A stretch of DNA of 64,000 nucleotides from Prevotella sp. (GTDB taxonomy: Bacteria > Bacteroidota > Bacteroidia > Bacteroidales > Bacteroidaceae), in the NCBI GenBank assembly GCA_017471245.1, contig JAFUVB010000030.1, positions 1 to 64,000 on the forward strand. The letters run 5' to 3'. A program made the position numbers and the translations under genes. The notes under the pieces were generated by a model. That model saw nothing but the letters and a program-made list of their open reading frames with translations. It searched no databases and was not told where the DNA came from. Positions 43,546 through 52,065 of the stretch are shown here, piece after piece; the stretch's first letter is position 1; each line of letters opens with the position of its first letter.

Positions 43546-44988
43546 TCAATCTCGCTTGTTGTAATAATAGAGAGAAATGGCGGCGCTGCATAGTGTCATC
43601 ACGATTCCTGTCAGCCAATAGGCGGCGCCGGAAGTGTTGAGTGAAATCATGTAAGTGGCGAGCAAGAGCAGGAATTGTATGAATCCCAATTGGATGACAA
43701 TAGAAGAAACGCGATAGCCGAAACGGATTCGCGCATAGATATTGATGACGAAAAAGTCGATTACGCCTGTTATCAGGAGTCCGACACCCGTTCCCAAGAG
43801 TCCCCATTTCAGGAAACCGCCGATAACGGCAGCCACCATGACGACGGCGCTATAGGCTTCTAACAGGAAATAATCGCGCGACATGCCCTTGGCGAGTGTG
43901 AGATAGCCCACGGGAAGCTTCATCGCGCGCAGGAACATTGCCAGTACGGTGATCTGAATCATGGGAACCACGGGCATGAACTGTTCACTATAGAGGAGCG
44001 GAACAATCACTGGAACACCCACGACAAAGGCTATCAGCATGGGGGCAATCATGATGAGTGACACGATGATCTGCCTGTTGATCAACAGATTGCTTGCCTT
44101 CACATCCCTGTTAACGGCTGAAAGGCGCGGAAAGAAATCGGTGGTCATCGAACTGAACACCATCCCCGCGTATGTGGTAGTCATCATAAAGCCTGCATTA
44201 TACAATCCCACCACACCGAGTTCTGCCAGATTGTTCAATATGGAACGGATGGCGAAGTCGGCTCCTGCCGCAAATACTCCTGCCAAGACAAAAGAAATGC
44301 CAAGCTTCAACATGTCGGAACCCTGCGAGAGAACGTGCTTGTTGAACGAAAGGCGCAACGGACTCAGCCGATAGGATTGCCGGCACGTGAGCACCATCTG
44401 TGTGAAAGAGATGATCAATATTGACGGAACGATGCCTTTCTGACCATAGAAATAAAGGATAGGCGTGGTGAGCAACAATGCCAATATCACGTTGATGATT
44501 GATATTTTGGCAAGGGCTGACAGCTGGCGGAGTGATTTCAATATGGCAGACTCACTCCCCGTGATGGTCAGCATGGCAACGGCGGGCGACAGCAACGCAA
44601 AATGGAGCGTGTGGTTGCCCCATGAGAAAGTGATGCGGCTCAGGTAGCTGCTCAACAACAGGCACAGCAGCATGCCGGCACTCGCCGTTATCAGGGTCCA
44701 AGAGCGAATCACCATGATGCGGTGACGCAGCTGCTGCTCATAGCCATCATCGTAGATCTCTGAGAGACGGCGCACTGCACTGGTGTCCAACCCCATGTTT
44801 GAAGAACTGGAAAGCAGCTGCACGGTGCTGTTGAACAGCGAGTTGAGACCCATTCCCTGAGGGCCAAGAATCAATGCCACCAACTTGTTTCTCACCAAAG
44901 CAATCAGTATGTTGAAAAACTGAATGCTTCCAAACAAGCTCGTGTACTTGAGAATATTGCGATAGCTACTGTCTTCTGTATTCCTCAT
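43546..44988 (-). CDS. Polysaccharide flippase (Wzx/MATE-like)
   Basis: A 480-residue membrane protein with about 12-14 helices, of the oligosaccharide flippase family that moves lipid-linked sugar units across the inner membrane. The N terminus (RNILKYTSLFGSIQFFNILIA) and the LIPQGMGLNSLFNSTVQ-like region (actual LILGPQGMGLNSLF) are typical of O-antigen translocases. It is divergent from two glycosyltransferases, which together suggest a small surface-glycan locus, but no polymerase or sugar nucleotide genes are present in the window. Confidence 0.85.
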   Translation of the reverse strand: MRNTEDSSYRNILKYTSLFGSIQFFNILIALVRNKLVALILGPQGMGLNSLFNSTVQLLSSSSNMGLDTSAVRRLSEIYDDGYEQQLRHRIMVIRSWTLITASAGMLLCLLLSSYLSRITFSWGNHTLHFALLSPAVAMLTITGSESAILKSLRQLSALAKISIINVILALLLTTPILYFYGQKGIVPSILIISFTQMVLTCRQSYRLSPLRLSFNKHVLSQGSDMLKLGISFVLAGVFAAGADFAIRSILNNLAELGVVGLYNAGFMMTTTYAGMVFSSMTTDFFPRLSAVNRDVKASNLLINRQIIVSLIMIAPMLIAFVVGVPVIVPLLYSEQFMPVVPMIQITVLAMFLRAMKLPVGYLTLAKGMSRDYFLLEAYSAVVMVAAVIGGFLKWGLLGTGVGLLITGVIDFFVINIYARIRFGYRVSSIVIQLGFIQFLLLLATYMISLNTSGAAYWLTGIVMTLCSAAISLYYYNKRD

Positions 44989-45053
44989 TTATTGTTTAAA
45001 TAACGCATGAAGATGGATTTTATTATAAAAAACCGACATTTGAAGGTGATTAT

Positions 45054-45084
45054 TTTGATAACAAATACTTTTTGTGTATCTTTG
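45054..45084 (+). promoter_or_regulatory. Promoter of the glycosyltransferase pair
   Basis: TTTG at 45054-45057, a 19-base gap, then TATCTTTG at 45077-45084. It places transcription start near 45089 and so rules out the upstream in-frame starts at 45007 and 45013. Confidence 0.8.
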
Positions 45085-45111
45085 CAGAAATATCGAGTAT
45101 GGATATACGCT

Positions 45112-46083
45112 ATGGCATATCAAGAAAACATGAACAAACCACTGGTTAGCTTTGTAATCACCTATTACAACGAACCCATCCAGATGTTGCGCGAATGCAT
45201 CGACAGCATCTTCCAGCTTTCGCTGAATGACGAGGAACGGGAGATTATCCTCATCGACGACGGCTCAGACATCTGCCCACTGAACGAAATCACTGAATAC
45301 CGCGACCAGCTGATCTATCTCAGACAGAACAACCGCGGAGTGAGCGAGGCCCGCAACATGGGCATTCAGGTGAGCAACGGCTCATATATTCAGTTCGTGG
45401 ATTCCGACGACTGCCTGCTGGCTGCCGGGTATAACCACTGTCTGAACATGGTTAGAGAGCACCATCCGGACATTATCGTGTTCAATTCAACCAAAGAAGA
45501 AACCGACGTTGACTCTCCAAACCTGTTCGAAGGCCCCCTCAGCGGAGCTTCATACATGCGACATCACAACCTGAGGGCATCTGCATGCGGATATATTTTC
45601 AGCCGAAAAATACTGATCGACCTGCGCTTCACTGCCGGAATAGAATACGGCGAGGACGAGAAATTCACGCCGCAGCTCATCCTCAGGGCGGAACAGCTAT
45701 ACCATACCGACACCATTGCCTATTTCTATCGCGACAATCCAAACTCGGTTTCCAACAAAACGGGCGAGGTGGCTATCAACAAACGGCTCGACGACTCAGA
45801 ACACGTGCTGCTCTATCTGGATCATCTCGCCGCTGTGCTGCCTTCCAATGAGCGCACTGCACTGGAACGGCGCGTGGCACAGCTATCTATGGACTACATC
45901 TACAACATCATCCGGTTCACCCATTCGAGCAAAGAACTGGAAGAAAGGCTCGAAAGGCTCCACAAAAGAGGACTATTCCCCCTGCCCGACCGCGACTATA
46001 CACCCAAGTATCGGCTGTTCAGCAAGATTACAAGATATAAGACGGGAAGAAAGCTGATGATGATGGCACTGAGATTCCAATAG
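45112..46083 (+). CDS. Glycosyltransferase family 2, first
   Basis: A 323-residue GT-A fold inverting glycosyltransferase. The N-terminal motif PLVSFVITYYNEPIQMLREC is followed by ILIDDGSD, NRGVSEARNMGIQ and the metal-binding FVDSDDCLL. A C-terminal helical region (SNERTALERRVAQLSMDYIY) lacks membrane segments, so it is probably a peripheral enzyme. Donor and acceptor are unknown. The start at 45112 follows the promoter; the methionine at 45130 is an alternative. The next glycosyltransferase begins 57 bases later. Confidence 0.88.
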   Translation: MAYQENMNKPLVSFVITYYNEPIQMLRECIDSIFQLSLNDEEREIILIDDGSDICPLNEITEYRDQLIYLRQNNRGVSEARNMGIQVSNGSYIQFVDSDDCLLAAGYNHCLNMVREHHPDIIVFNSTKEETDVDSPNLFEGPLSGASYMRHHNLRASACGYIFSRKILIDLRFTAGIEYGEDEKFTPQLILRAEQLYHTDTIAYFYRDNPNSVSNKTGEVAINKRLDDSEHVLLYLDHLAAVLPSNERTALERRVAQLSMDYIYNIIRFTHSSKELEERLERLHKRGLFPLPDRDYTPKYRLFSKITRYKTGRKLMMMALRFQ

Positions 46084-46140
46084 CTTACACCTTATTATAT
46101 TATATATACACAGGATCACGATCATAGATATAGGACCACG

Positions 46141-47181
46141 ATGCCGGACAGTCAGAGAGAAAACATCATCTCAGTTATCGTCATTACCTACAATCAGGAA
46201 AAAACGATTAAGCGCACGCTTGACTCCATCACGATGCAAAAGTGCCACCTTCCGGTGGAAATCGTGATAGGAGAAGACTGCTCCACCGACAACACAAAAG
46301 CGATTATCCAGGAATACATCCAAGAAACGGAACGCAACGGAAGCCAGAAAGGCTTCTCTTTCCGCCTAATCAGCAACGATACAAACAAAGGAATCATCGA
46401 CAACTACTTCGATTGCTTGCTGGCATGCAAGGGAAAATATATTGCCGACTGTGCCGGAGACGACTACTGGACAGACGACCGAAAACTGGAAAAGGCTTTA
46501 TGTGTGATGGAAAAGGATACATCCGTCACCTTGGTTCACACCAACTGGAGATTCGTTGATTCAACAGACGGCACGACACACGATTCAGGCAGGCAGCGGT
46601 TTGATGCTCCCGTAACCAACGGAAAAGAGATGCTGGAGGCGATTATCTGCCAGACCGACCGCCCCATCATCCATTTGTGCACTTCGCTCTACCGTGCCGA
46701 CGCCATCATGGAGGCCTATCATGAAGACACTTTCCTGTTCAGGAACAAGGACTTTGGATGCGAAGACCTGCAAATAGCGTTCATGCTTGCCCGAAAAGGG
46801 AACATCGCCTACATTCCGGACATCACCTTGAACTACAGCGTGGGACACGAATCGGTATCCAACCAGGCAAGCAACCAGAGGCAATACCGCTTCGTGGCAC
46901 AGACAACAGACCTGAGTTGCTACCTCTCGAAGCACTACAACATTGAGAACGACAACACGAAAGACTATTTCGAAAGGCGGCTCTTCGCCCTCTGCATGTT
47001 TGCTTTCAGGGCGAAAGACAAGCTGCTGCGCGATGAAACCCACCGCTTTCAAAAGGCATGGGCAGTAGCCCCGTCGTTCAGAATCAGGCTTGTAAGATTC
47101 ATTATGGGCAACGACGCCACATGGAGCATCGCCCTTTTCGTGCGAAAAATCGTTCTCCTGCTCAAAAAGCATAGGTTTTAA
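46141..47181 (+). CDS. Glycosyltransferase family 2, second
   Basis: A 346-residue GT-A family 2 enzyme: ISVIVITYNQEKTIKRTLDS at the N terminus, VIGEDCSTDNTKAI, and CAGDDYWTDDRK with the acidic metal-binding triplet. It has no membrane helix. A 20-base direct repeat (GGATCACGAT at 46113, GGACCACGAT at 46133) lies just before its ATG. The last codons (KKHRF stop) are written in the first unit of the 22-bp CATAGGTTTT array, so the repeat supplies the natural stop codon. The original C terminus may have been slightly different. Confidence 0.87.
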   Translation: MPDSQRENIISVIVITYNQEKTIKRTLDSITMQKCHLPVEIVIGEDCSTDNTKAIIQEYIQETERNGSQKGFSFRLISNDTNKGIIDNYFDCLLACKGKYIADCAGDDYWTDDRKLEKALCVMEKDTSVTLVHTNWRFVDSTDGTTHDSGRQRFDAPVTNGKEMLEAIICQTDRPIIHLCTSLYRADAIMEAYHEDTFLFRNKDFGCEDLQIAFMLARKGNIAYIPDITLNYSVGHESVSNQASNQRQYRFVAQTTDLSCYLSKHYNIENDNTKDYFERRLFALCMFAFRAKDKLLRDETHRFQKAWAVAPSFRIRLVRFIMGNDATWSIALFVRKIVLLLKKHRF

Positions 47182-47318
47182 TGACCAAGAGCATAGGTTT
47201 TAATGCCCCAAAACATAGCTTTTAAAGACCAAAACTATAGGTTTTGAAGAATAAAAACATAGGTCTTGAAGAATAAAACCAAAGATTCTGATGGACGAAG
47301 CCACAGGTTTTCAAAATA
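47165..47318. repeat. 22-bp CATAGGTTTT array (7 units) overlapping the gene end
   Basis: Cores begin at 47170, 47192, 47214, 47236, 47258, 47280 and 47302, exactly 22 apart in every step. Later units decay (CATAGC, TATAGG, CAAAGA, CACAGG) but stay in phase. The first unit lies inside the glycosyltransferase gene. It is followed by the inverted-repeat element at 47391. Confidence 0.92.
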
Positions 47319-47390
47319 AAAGATCAATGCTCGGCATCATTCATCGCCCTCCTACGCGCAAAAAAGAGTTTTTCCGTCACTGCACATAAG

Positions 47391-47651
47391 CCACTGAGCA
47401 TCAGTGGATTACTGAAATCTCTGCGTTACCCGCTGCGTTACCTGCTGCGTTACCAACTGTGCGACTTTGTCATTATTCTCTTTGCTTAAGGCTTAACTCC
47501 CTCACTTCTTTAACTACAATAACTACATAACCAGCGATTGTAAGTTCATAACATCACTCAGTTGACAATGCTGCAAGTTACGCAGCAAGTAACGCAGCAG
47601 GTAACGCAGCGGGTAACACATGGATTCAAATAATCCGCTGATGCTCAATGG
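47391..47651. repeat. Inverted-repeat element with GTAACGCAGCAG 12-bp repeats, second form
   Basis: The left arm (about 47391-47462) and right arm (about 47581-47651) are close inverse copies: CCACTGAGCATCAG..GGATTA at the outside, then GTTACCCGCTGC and GTTACCTGCTGC 12-bp repeats. The ~120-base spacer does not resemble that of the copy at 22868. The region to 47730 has no gene. Confidence 0.85.
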
Positions 47652-47730
47652 TTTATACAAAGATACACAACAATGTCATTTTTCACATAGGGTGGCGGTT
47701 GTGTAATAGGAATGACAACGCGTATGAACG

Positions 47731-47761
47731 AAAAAAGGCCCGGCTCAAGGAGCCAGACCTT
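47731..47761 (-). terminator. Rho-independent terminator of the ppiD operon
   Basis: On the minus strand AGGTCTGGCTC and GAGCCGGGCCT pair around CTT, with two G-T pairs, followed by a T run. It lies 25 bases after the ppiD stop. Confidence 0.85.
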
Positions 47762-47785
47762 CTATCTCAATTCAAAGACGATGCT

Positions 47786-49927
47786 TTAGAAGAACAGGTA
47801 ACGCTTGTCGGTTACGTGAGCCTTGGCATAAAGCTCCTGCATGAAGTTGGATGCATACTGCATTGCCTTCTGCTTGAGGCGGTCTTCGTATGTCTTCTGG
47901 TCGAACTTCACGTCGCGGTTGGTCTTGTCAACCACCTGGAACATATAGACTCCGGCATTACCCTTCACCGGGGCAGCACAGAACTTGCCCTTGGCAGTAG
48001 CAGCAACGGCACCGCTCAGTGCAGGTTCGCTGGCACCGGTTTCCTGAACAAATACAGGAGCACCGAAAGTAATCTGGTTCACATCAGCCACCTTTGCGCC
48101 CTTCTTCTGAGCGTCGGCAATTGATTTCACACCTTTGAGATTGTCGATAATCTGAGCGGCCTTCTTCTCGTTCACCACAAGACTCTTCACAAAGGCGTTA
48201 ACCTGTGAGTTGTCAAGACCAAGGAAGCCCTTCTCGTTAATCTTTGTAAGTCCCACAACGAGCAGATGGTCGTTGTTTCCGCACTCATAGAGCGGTGAAA
48301 CACTGCCCTGCTTGGCTTCGAACAGCCACTTCATTGCATCGCGTGTGGCGGTGATGTTGGCGATGTAGTGCTCAGAATTGCGAACACCCTCACGCTCCTG
48401 AACCTTGTAACCATATTTTGCTGCATTCTTGATGATCTCGTCGATAGACTGGCTCTCGCTAACGAACTGTGAGAACTGATTGTATGCTGCATTATACGTA
48501 TCCTTAGAGAAGTCTATGCTCTTCTTGATGACAGCTGCCAGATACTTGGTTGTCATGGCGCGACGGTCGGTCACCTGAATAATGATGTTGCCGTTGGTCA
48601 TGGCAAGGTTGGTTGTGGCATTGAGAGCTGCGTTGTTGAGCGTCTGGATATAAGCACGTGTGTCCTTGTCCATGGAAGCGGAGTTCTGATACTGAGCACT
48701 TGTCAACCAGTTCTTCTCTCCTGTCTGGCCGTATTTCTTGGCGATGGTCTCGAAATCGCCTCCTGCCTGCAGTGCAGTATAGATGCTGTCGGCAGCCTTC
48801 TGTGATGCGGCAGCGTCTTCCTTCACCACTTGGATGGCACGGAACTGGATTGAGTCGGCCATCTGCTGCTTCGACATCAGTCGGATCACGTTCAGCGTAT
48901 TGTCTTGCTTGTTTTCAACAACTGCCGTGGTAGTTCCCACTGCTACAGAGTCAAGACGGTTGGCTATGTCTGATGGGAAAGCGTCCTTGGTCTGAGGAAT
49001 TCCTAAATAGCTTACTGATGAAGAGCTCTTGCGAACCACCTCTGAAGGATCTGCCGCAACAGCCAGCTGAGAAGCGAAATCAGCAATACTGGTGTTCAAG
49101 GCAGCACGGTCGGCTGGTGAAGCCTCTACTTGCAAGTCAACATACTTGATGTCGCGTGTCTCCTCAAGCTGCTTGAAACGGTCTTTCATTTCGTCGTACT
49201 TTGCCTTCAGGTCAGCCTCGCTAACCTCCACCTTGTTGTCGTTGATGGTAGAATAGGCAACAGTGGCAAGCTTCACGCTGCTCTCCTGATTCTCATCTTC
49301 GAATGCCAACTTAGCCTCTATCGGGTTGGAAAGGAAGCAAGAACCGAGCAGAGTCTGATATTTCTGGCTGAGAGTCTGCTGGCGCAGGTTCTTTTCGACA
49401 AATGTCCAGAAATGATACATGCTGCTATACTGTTCTGCCAGCTGCGGATTCTGCTGCCTTACGGTTTTATACTCGGTGAGGAACTTCTTCAAAGCGTTCA
49501 CATCGAAGCGTCCTGTCTGCTGATTCACAAACGGAGTCTGCATGAGCATGGGGTTTGTACCCTCTTGCAGAATGTTCTGAATCTCCTCGTCGGTCACGGT
49601 GATACCCAGTTTCTTTGCCTCATTCTCGATAACAGTGTTCTGAACCAACTGGTTCCAGACCATGTCTTTCACCTGGTTGTTTTCTGCCTCTGAGAAGTTT
49701 TCACGTCCCTGTGTCAGCTTCAGCACGTCAGTATACTCGTCAACGAGTTTCTGGAATTCCTGAACATCCACGGTTTTACCTAAGATTTTGCCCACCTGCT
49801 GGCGCTCCTGGTTCTTGAGAGAATCGCAAGAACGGAACAACTCCTCAGCGATGAAGGCGAACAGAGCAAGACCGATAACTATCACCAGTACCGGTCCCCA
49901 ACTTCTAATTTTTCCAATTGCTGCCAT
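47786..49927 (-). CDS. PpiD/SurA-type periplasmic peptidyl-prolyl isomerase
   Basis: A 713-residue envelope chaperone. One N-terminal membrane anchor (PVLVIVIGLALFAFIAEELF, residues ~13-32) is followed by a SurA/PpiD N-terminal domain (VQEFQKLVDEYTDVLK, IQNILQEGTNPMLMQ). Parvulin-like domains follow near ~350-470 (GGDFETIAKKYGQTG) and a second degenerate one. It helps outer-membrane proteins leave the Sec translocon. It ends an operon with OMP, lptC and the CBS-domain protein, a common Bacteroidetes order. A GC hairpin at 49976-50016 lies in the gap upstream. Confidence 0.88.
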   Translation of the reverse strand: MAAIGKIRSWGPVLVIVIGLALFAFIAEELFRSCDSLKNQERQQVGKILGKTVDVQEFQKLVDEYTDVLKLTQGRENFSEAENNQVKDMVWNQLVQNTVIENEAKKLGITVTDEEIQNILQEGTNPMLMQTPFVNQQTGRFDVNALKKFLTEYKTVRQQNPQLAEQYSSMYHFWTFVEKNLRQQTLSQKYQTLLGSCFLSNPIEAKLAFEDENQESSVKLATVAYSTINDNKVEVSEADLKAKYDEMKDRFKQLEETRDIKYVDLQVEASPADRAALNTSIADFASQLAVAADPSEVVRKSSSSVSYLGIPQTKDAFPSDIANRLDSVAVGTTTAVVENKQDNTLNVIRLMSKQQMADSIQFRAIQVVKEDAAASQKAADSIYTALQAGGDFETIAKKYGQTGEKNWLTSAQYQNSASMDKDTRAYIQTLNNAALNATTNLAMTNGNIIIQVTDRRAMTTKYLAAVIKKSIDFSKDTYNAAYNQFSQFVSESQSIDEIIKNAAKYGYKVQEREGVRNSEHYIANITATRDAMKWLFEAKQGSVSPLYECGNNDHLLVVGLTKINEKGFLGLDNSQVNAFVKSLVVNEKKAAQIIDNLKGVKSIADAQKKGAKVADVNQITFGAPVFVQETGASEPALSGAVAATAKGKFCAAPVKGNAGVYMFQVVDKTNRDVKFDQKTYEDRLKQKAMQYASNFMQELYAKAHVTDKRYLFF

Positions 49928-50080
49928 TGTTTTTTATTTTATTGTTTTTATTAATTATTCCTTTTTCAGCCATCGCCGCACCCCTCTTTTCAAGAGGGAT
50001 AAATCGGCGAAGTTCGCTAACAGCCGACAAAATTACAAAAAAGATAACAATTATCGGCAACTTTCTTGCAAAAAGTTGAT

Positions 50081-51349
50081 TTATTCATCCACTTTCAGCC
50101 TCACAAGCTCAATTTTGGTCATTGTATTCTTGATGATTTTGAACTCAAAGCGCCCAATCTTGACTATTTCGTTCAGTTTGGGGAAGCTCTGATATTCGTG
50201 CAAGATCAATCCGCCTACGGTCATATACTCTTCGCTTTCTGGCAATCCGATGGAGAACATCTCGTTAACCTTGTCTGTTTCAAGACGTGCCGACAGGATG
50301 TACTCATTGTCGCCTATCTTCTTTGCGGTATATTGGTTGTTGTCGTGCTCATCTTCTATTTCGCCGAAAATCTCCTCCACGATGTCTTCCAATGAAACGA
50401 TGCCGCTTGTTCCTCCGAATTCGTCGATCACCACGCCAAGCGATTTCTTCTGTTGAAGGAAAATATGCATCATCTTGCTTGCCATCATTGTTTCGGGAAC
50501 ATAGGGCATCGTCTGGATATTGTCGAGCCAACGGTCGGGACTTCTGAACATTTCAGACGAATGGATATAGCCTATTATGTGGTCGATATCTTCGTGATAC
50601 ACAAGGAGTTTCGATTTTCCGCTCTCCACAAACTGCGACATCAGATCATCTTTCGAACAGGTATCCTCAACGGCATATATCTCCGTGCGCGGCACCATGC
50701 AGTCGCGCACTTTCGTATCGGCGAAATCAAGCGCGTTCTGGAAGAATTTCACTTCGTTTTCAATATCTTCATCGTTTTTGGCATTATCAATGCTCGACTG
50801 CACGAGGTAATCCAAGTCGACACGGGAGAAATCGGCATCATCGTCTTCTCTTGGTACTTTCACTCCAAACAGCCGCATCAGTGCTTTCGACAGGAGGGTG
50901 CTGAAGCGAGAGATAGGCCATAACAAGACATAGCAAATGAAAGCAGGGAAGGCAAACACTTCGAGCATCTGGTTTGGACTGCTCTTAAAGAGTATCTTTG
51001 GAAGGAACTCTCCTGTGAAAAGAACGATAACCGTGCTCAGAATAGTATCTGCCGGCACTGTGAAAGCTGCGTCGAAGCCTTTGAAGATGGTGGAATCAAA
51101 CAAGCCTGCAATCAGGATTCCGAAGACAACGAGTGCAATATTGTTGCCCACCAACATGGTACTAACGAAATTGTTAGGATGGCTATAGAAAACATTCAGT
51201 GGCAATCGGGTGATACCTAATTTGTCTTTGTCAACTTCTGCCTGCAACCTGTTGCTCGACACAAAGGCAATCTCCATCCCCGAAAAGAAAGCGGAGAAGG
51301 CCAATGTAACGACAATTCCAATCACTAACGGTATATCAATGTCTGACAT
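50081..51349 (-). CDS. CNNM/CBS-domain membrane protein (GldE/CorC family)
   Basis: A 422-residue inner-membrane protein of the CNNM transporter / hemolysin-C family. The N-terminal CNNM domain has three or four helices (VIGIVVTLAFSAFFSGMEIA, NNIALVVFGILIAG, TGEFLPKIL). A tandem CBS-domain module (DCMVPRTEIYAVEDTCSKDD and HIIGYIHSSEMF, VVIDEFGGTSGIVSLEDIVE) follows, and then a C-terminal CorC_HlyC domain. Family members are implicated in Mg2+/Co2+ transport; in gliding Bacteroidetes the orthologue is called GldE. It overlaps nothing, with a 26-base gap from lptC. Confidence 0.88.
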   Translation of the reverse strand: MSDIDIPLVIGIVVTLAFSAFFSGMEIAFVSSNRLQAEVDKDKLGITRLPLNVFYSHPNNFVSTMLVGNNIALVVFGILIAGLFDSTIFKGFDAAFTVPADTILSTVIVLFTGEFLPKILFKSSPNQMLEVFAFPAFICYVLLWPISRFSTLLSKALMRLFGVKVPREDDDADFSRVDLDYLVQSSIDNAKNDEDIENEVKFFQNALDFADTKVRDCMVPRTEIYAVEDTCSKDDLMSQFVESGKSKLLVYHEDIDHIIGYIHSSEMFRSPDRWLDNIQTMPYVPETMMASKMMHIFLQQKKSLGVVIDEFGGTSGIVSLEDIVEEIFGEIEDEHDNNQYTAKKIGDNEYILSARLETDKVNEMFSIGLPESEEYMTVGGLILHEYQSFPKLNEIVKIGRFEFKIIKNTMTKIELVRLKVDE

Positions 51350-51374
51350 TTCTTGTATCTATCTGTTTTTGTTG

Positions 51375-52040
51375 TTAATACGGAGGTCTTGAAGATCCCG
51401 CCTTTGGCATGGTGGGCTGTCTGCGCAGTGATTTCACACTGTCGGGTGCCGACAGGATGCTGTCACCTTCATTGCTGCCAAACCCATCCTTTCCTCTGAC
51501 AAACGAGCCTTTTGAATTTGATATGGTGTAATGAGTCATGCGCTCATCACTGAGGAAGTATGTACCCTGAAGCTCTCTTTCGGGTGTTATTACGTGAGAG
51601 AAACGATGGCTGTACATCTCATGACGGTTCTGATCCCAAAAGAGTTCCTCACTCGAAAAGCGGAGTCCGTCTTTTGTACGTATCCTCACTCTGCCACGCA
51701 GCTCCCAAAGCTTTCTCTCATAATAGTTGTATGCCGTGTCAGCCTGTATGTAGGCCTCTACATGAAACTTCTCATCGAACTGCTCCAAAAACAATCCTTT
51801 GGTGAATATCCACAATTTCGGATTCTTCACTTGGTTCACCTCCCACTTCTCGGTTACGATCCTGTATTTGATAACGCCAGAATCGCTGATGAGCGTATTC
51901 ACTCCATAGCTCGTCATTACCGAAGCAGAATCACGGTCGTGAACTGCCGGGGCTGTATGTTCCTGCATTTCCTCGCATGATGCAAGGAAAAGAAGTAAGG
52001 GAACAACAACAAGCAATGAACGAACAATCTTCTTTTTCAT
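51375..52040 (-). CDS. lptC: LPS export protein LptC-like lipoprotein
   Basis: A 221-residue protein of the LptC/YrbK family, which links the LptBFG pump to the periplasmic LptA bridge in lipopolysaccharide export. Instead of a membrane anchor it has a lipoprotein signal (KIVRSLLVVVPLLLFLASC). The beta-jellyroll repeat region is recognisable (YIQADTAYNYYERKLWELRG, VRIRTKDGLRFSSEELFWDQ). The C terminus is an unstructured Ser/Pro tail. GTG at 52046 is possible; I chose ATG at 52040. Confidence 0.85.
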   Translation of the reverse strand: MKKKIVRSLLVVVPLLLFLASCEEMQEHTAPAVHDRDSASVMTSYGVNTLISDSGVIKYRIVTEKWEVNQVKNPKLWIFTKGLFLEQFDEKFHVEAYIQADTAYNYYERKLWELRGRVRIRTKDGLRFSSEELFWDQNRHEMYSHRFSHVITPERELQGTYFLSDERMTHYTISNSKGSFVRGKDGFGSNEGDSILSAPDSVKSLRRQPTMPKAGSSRPPY

Positions 52041-52065
52041 CTCCACCTGTGGGTATTTCTTCTGA

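Noticed and set aside
47648..48124. 158-codon plus-strand frame at the ppiD 3' end
   Set aside because: It crosses the terminator and the C terminus of PpiD in antisense; judged a chance frame.
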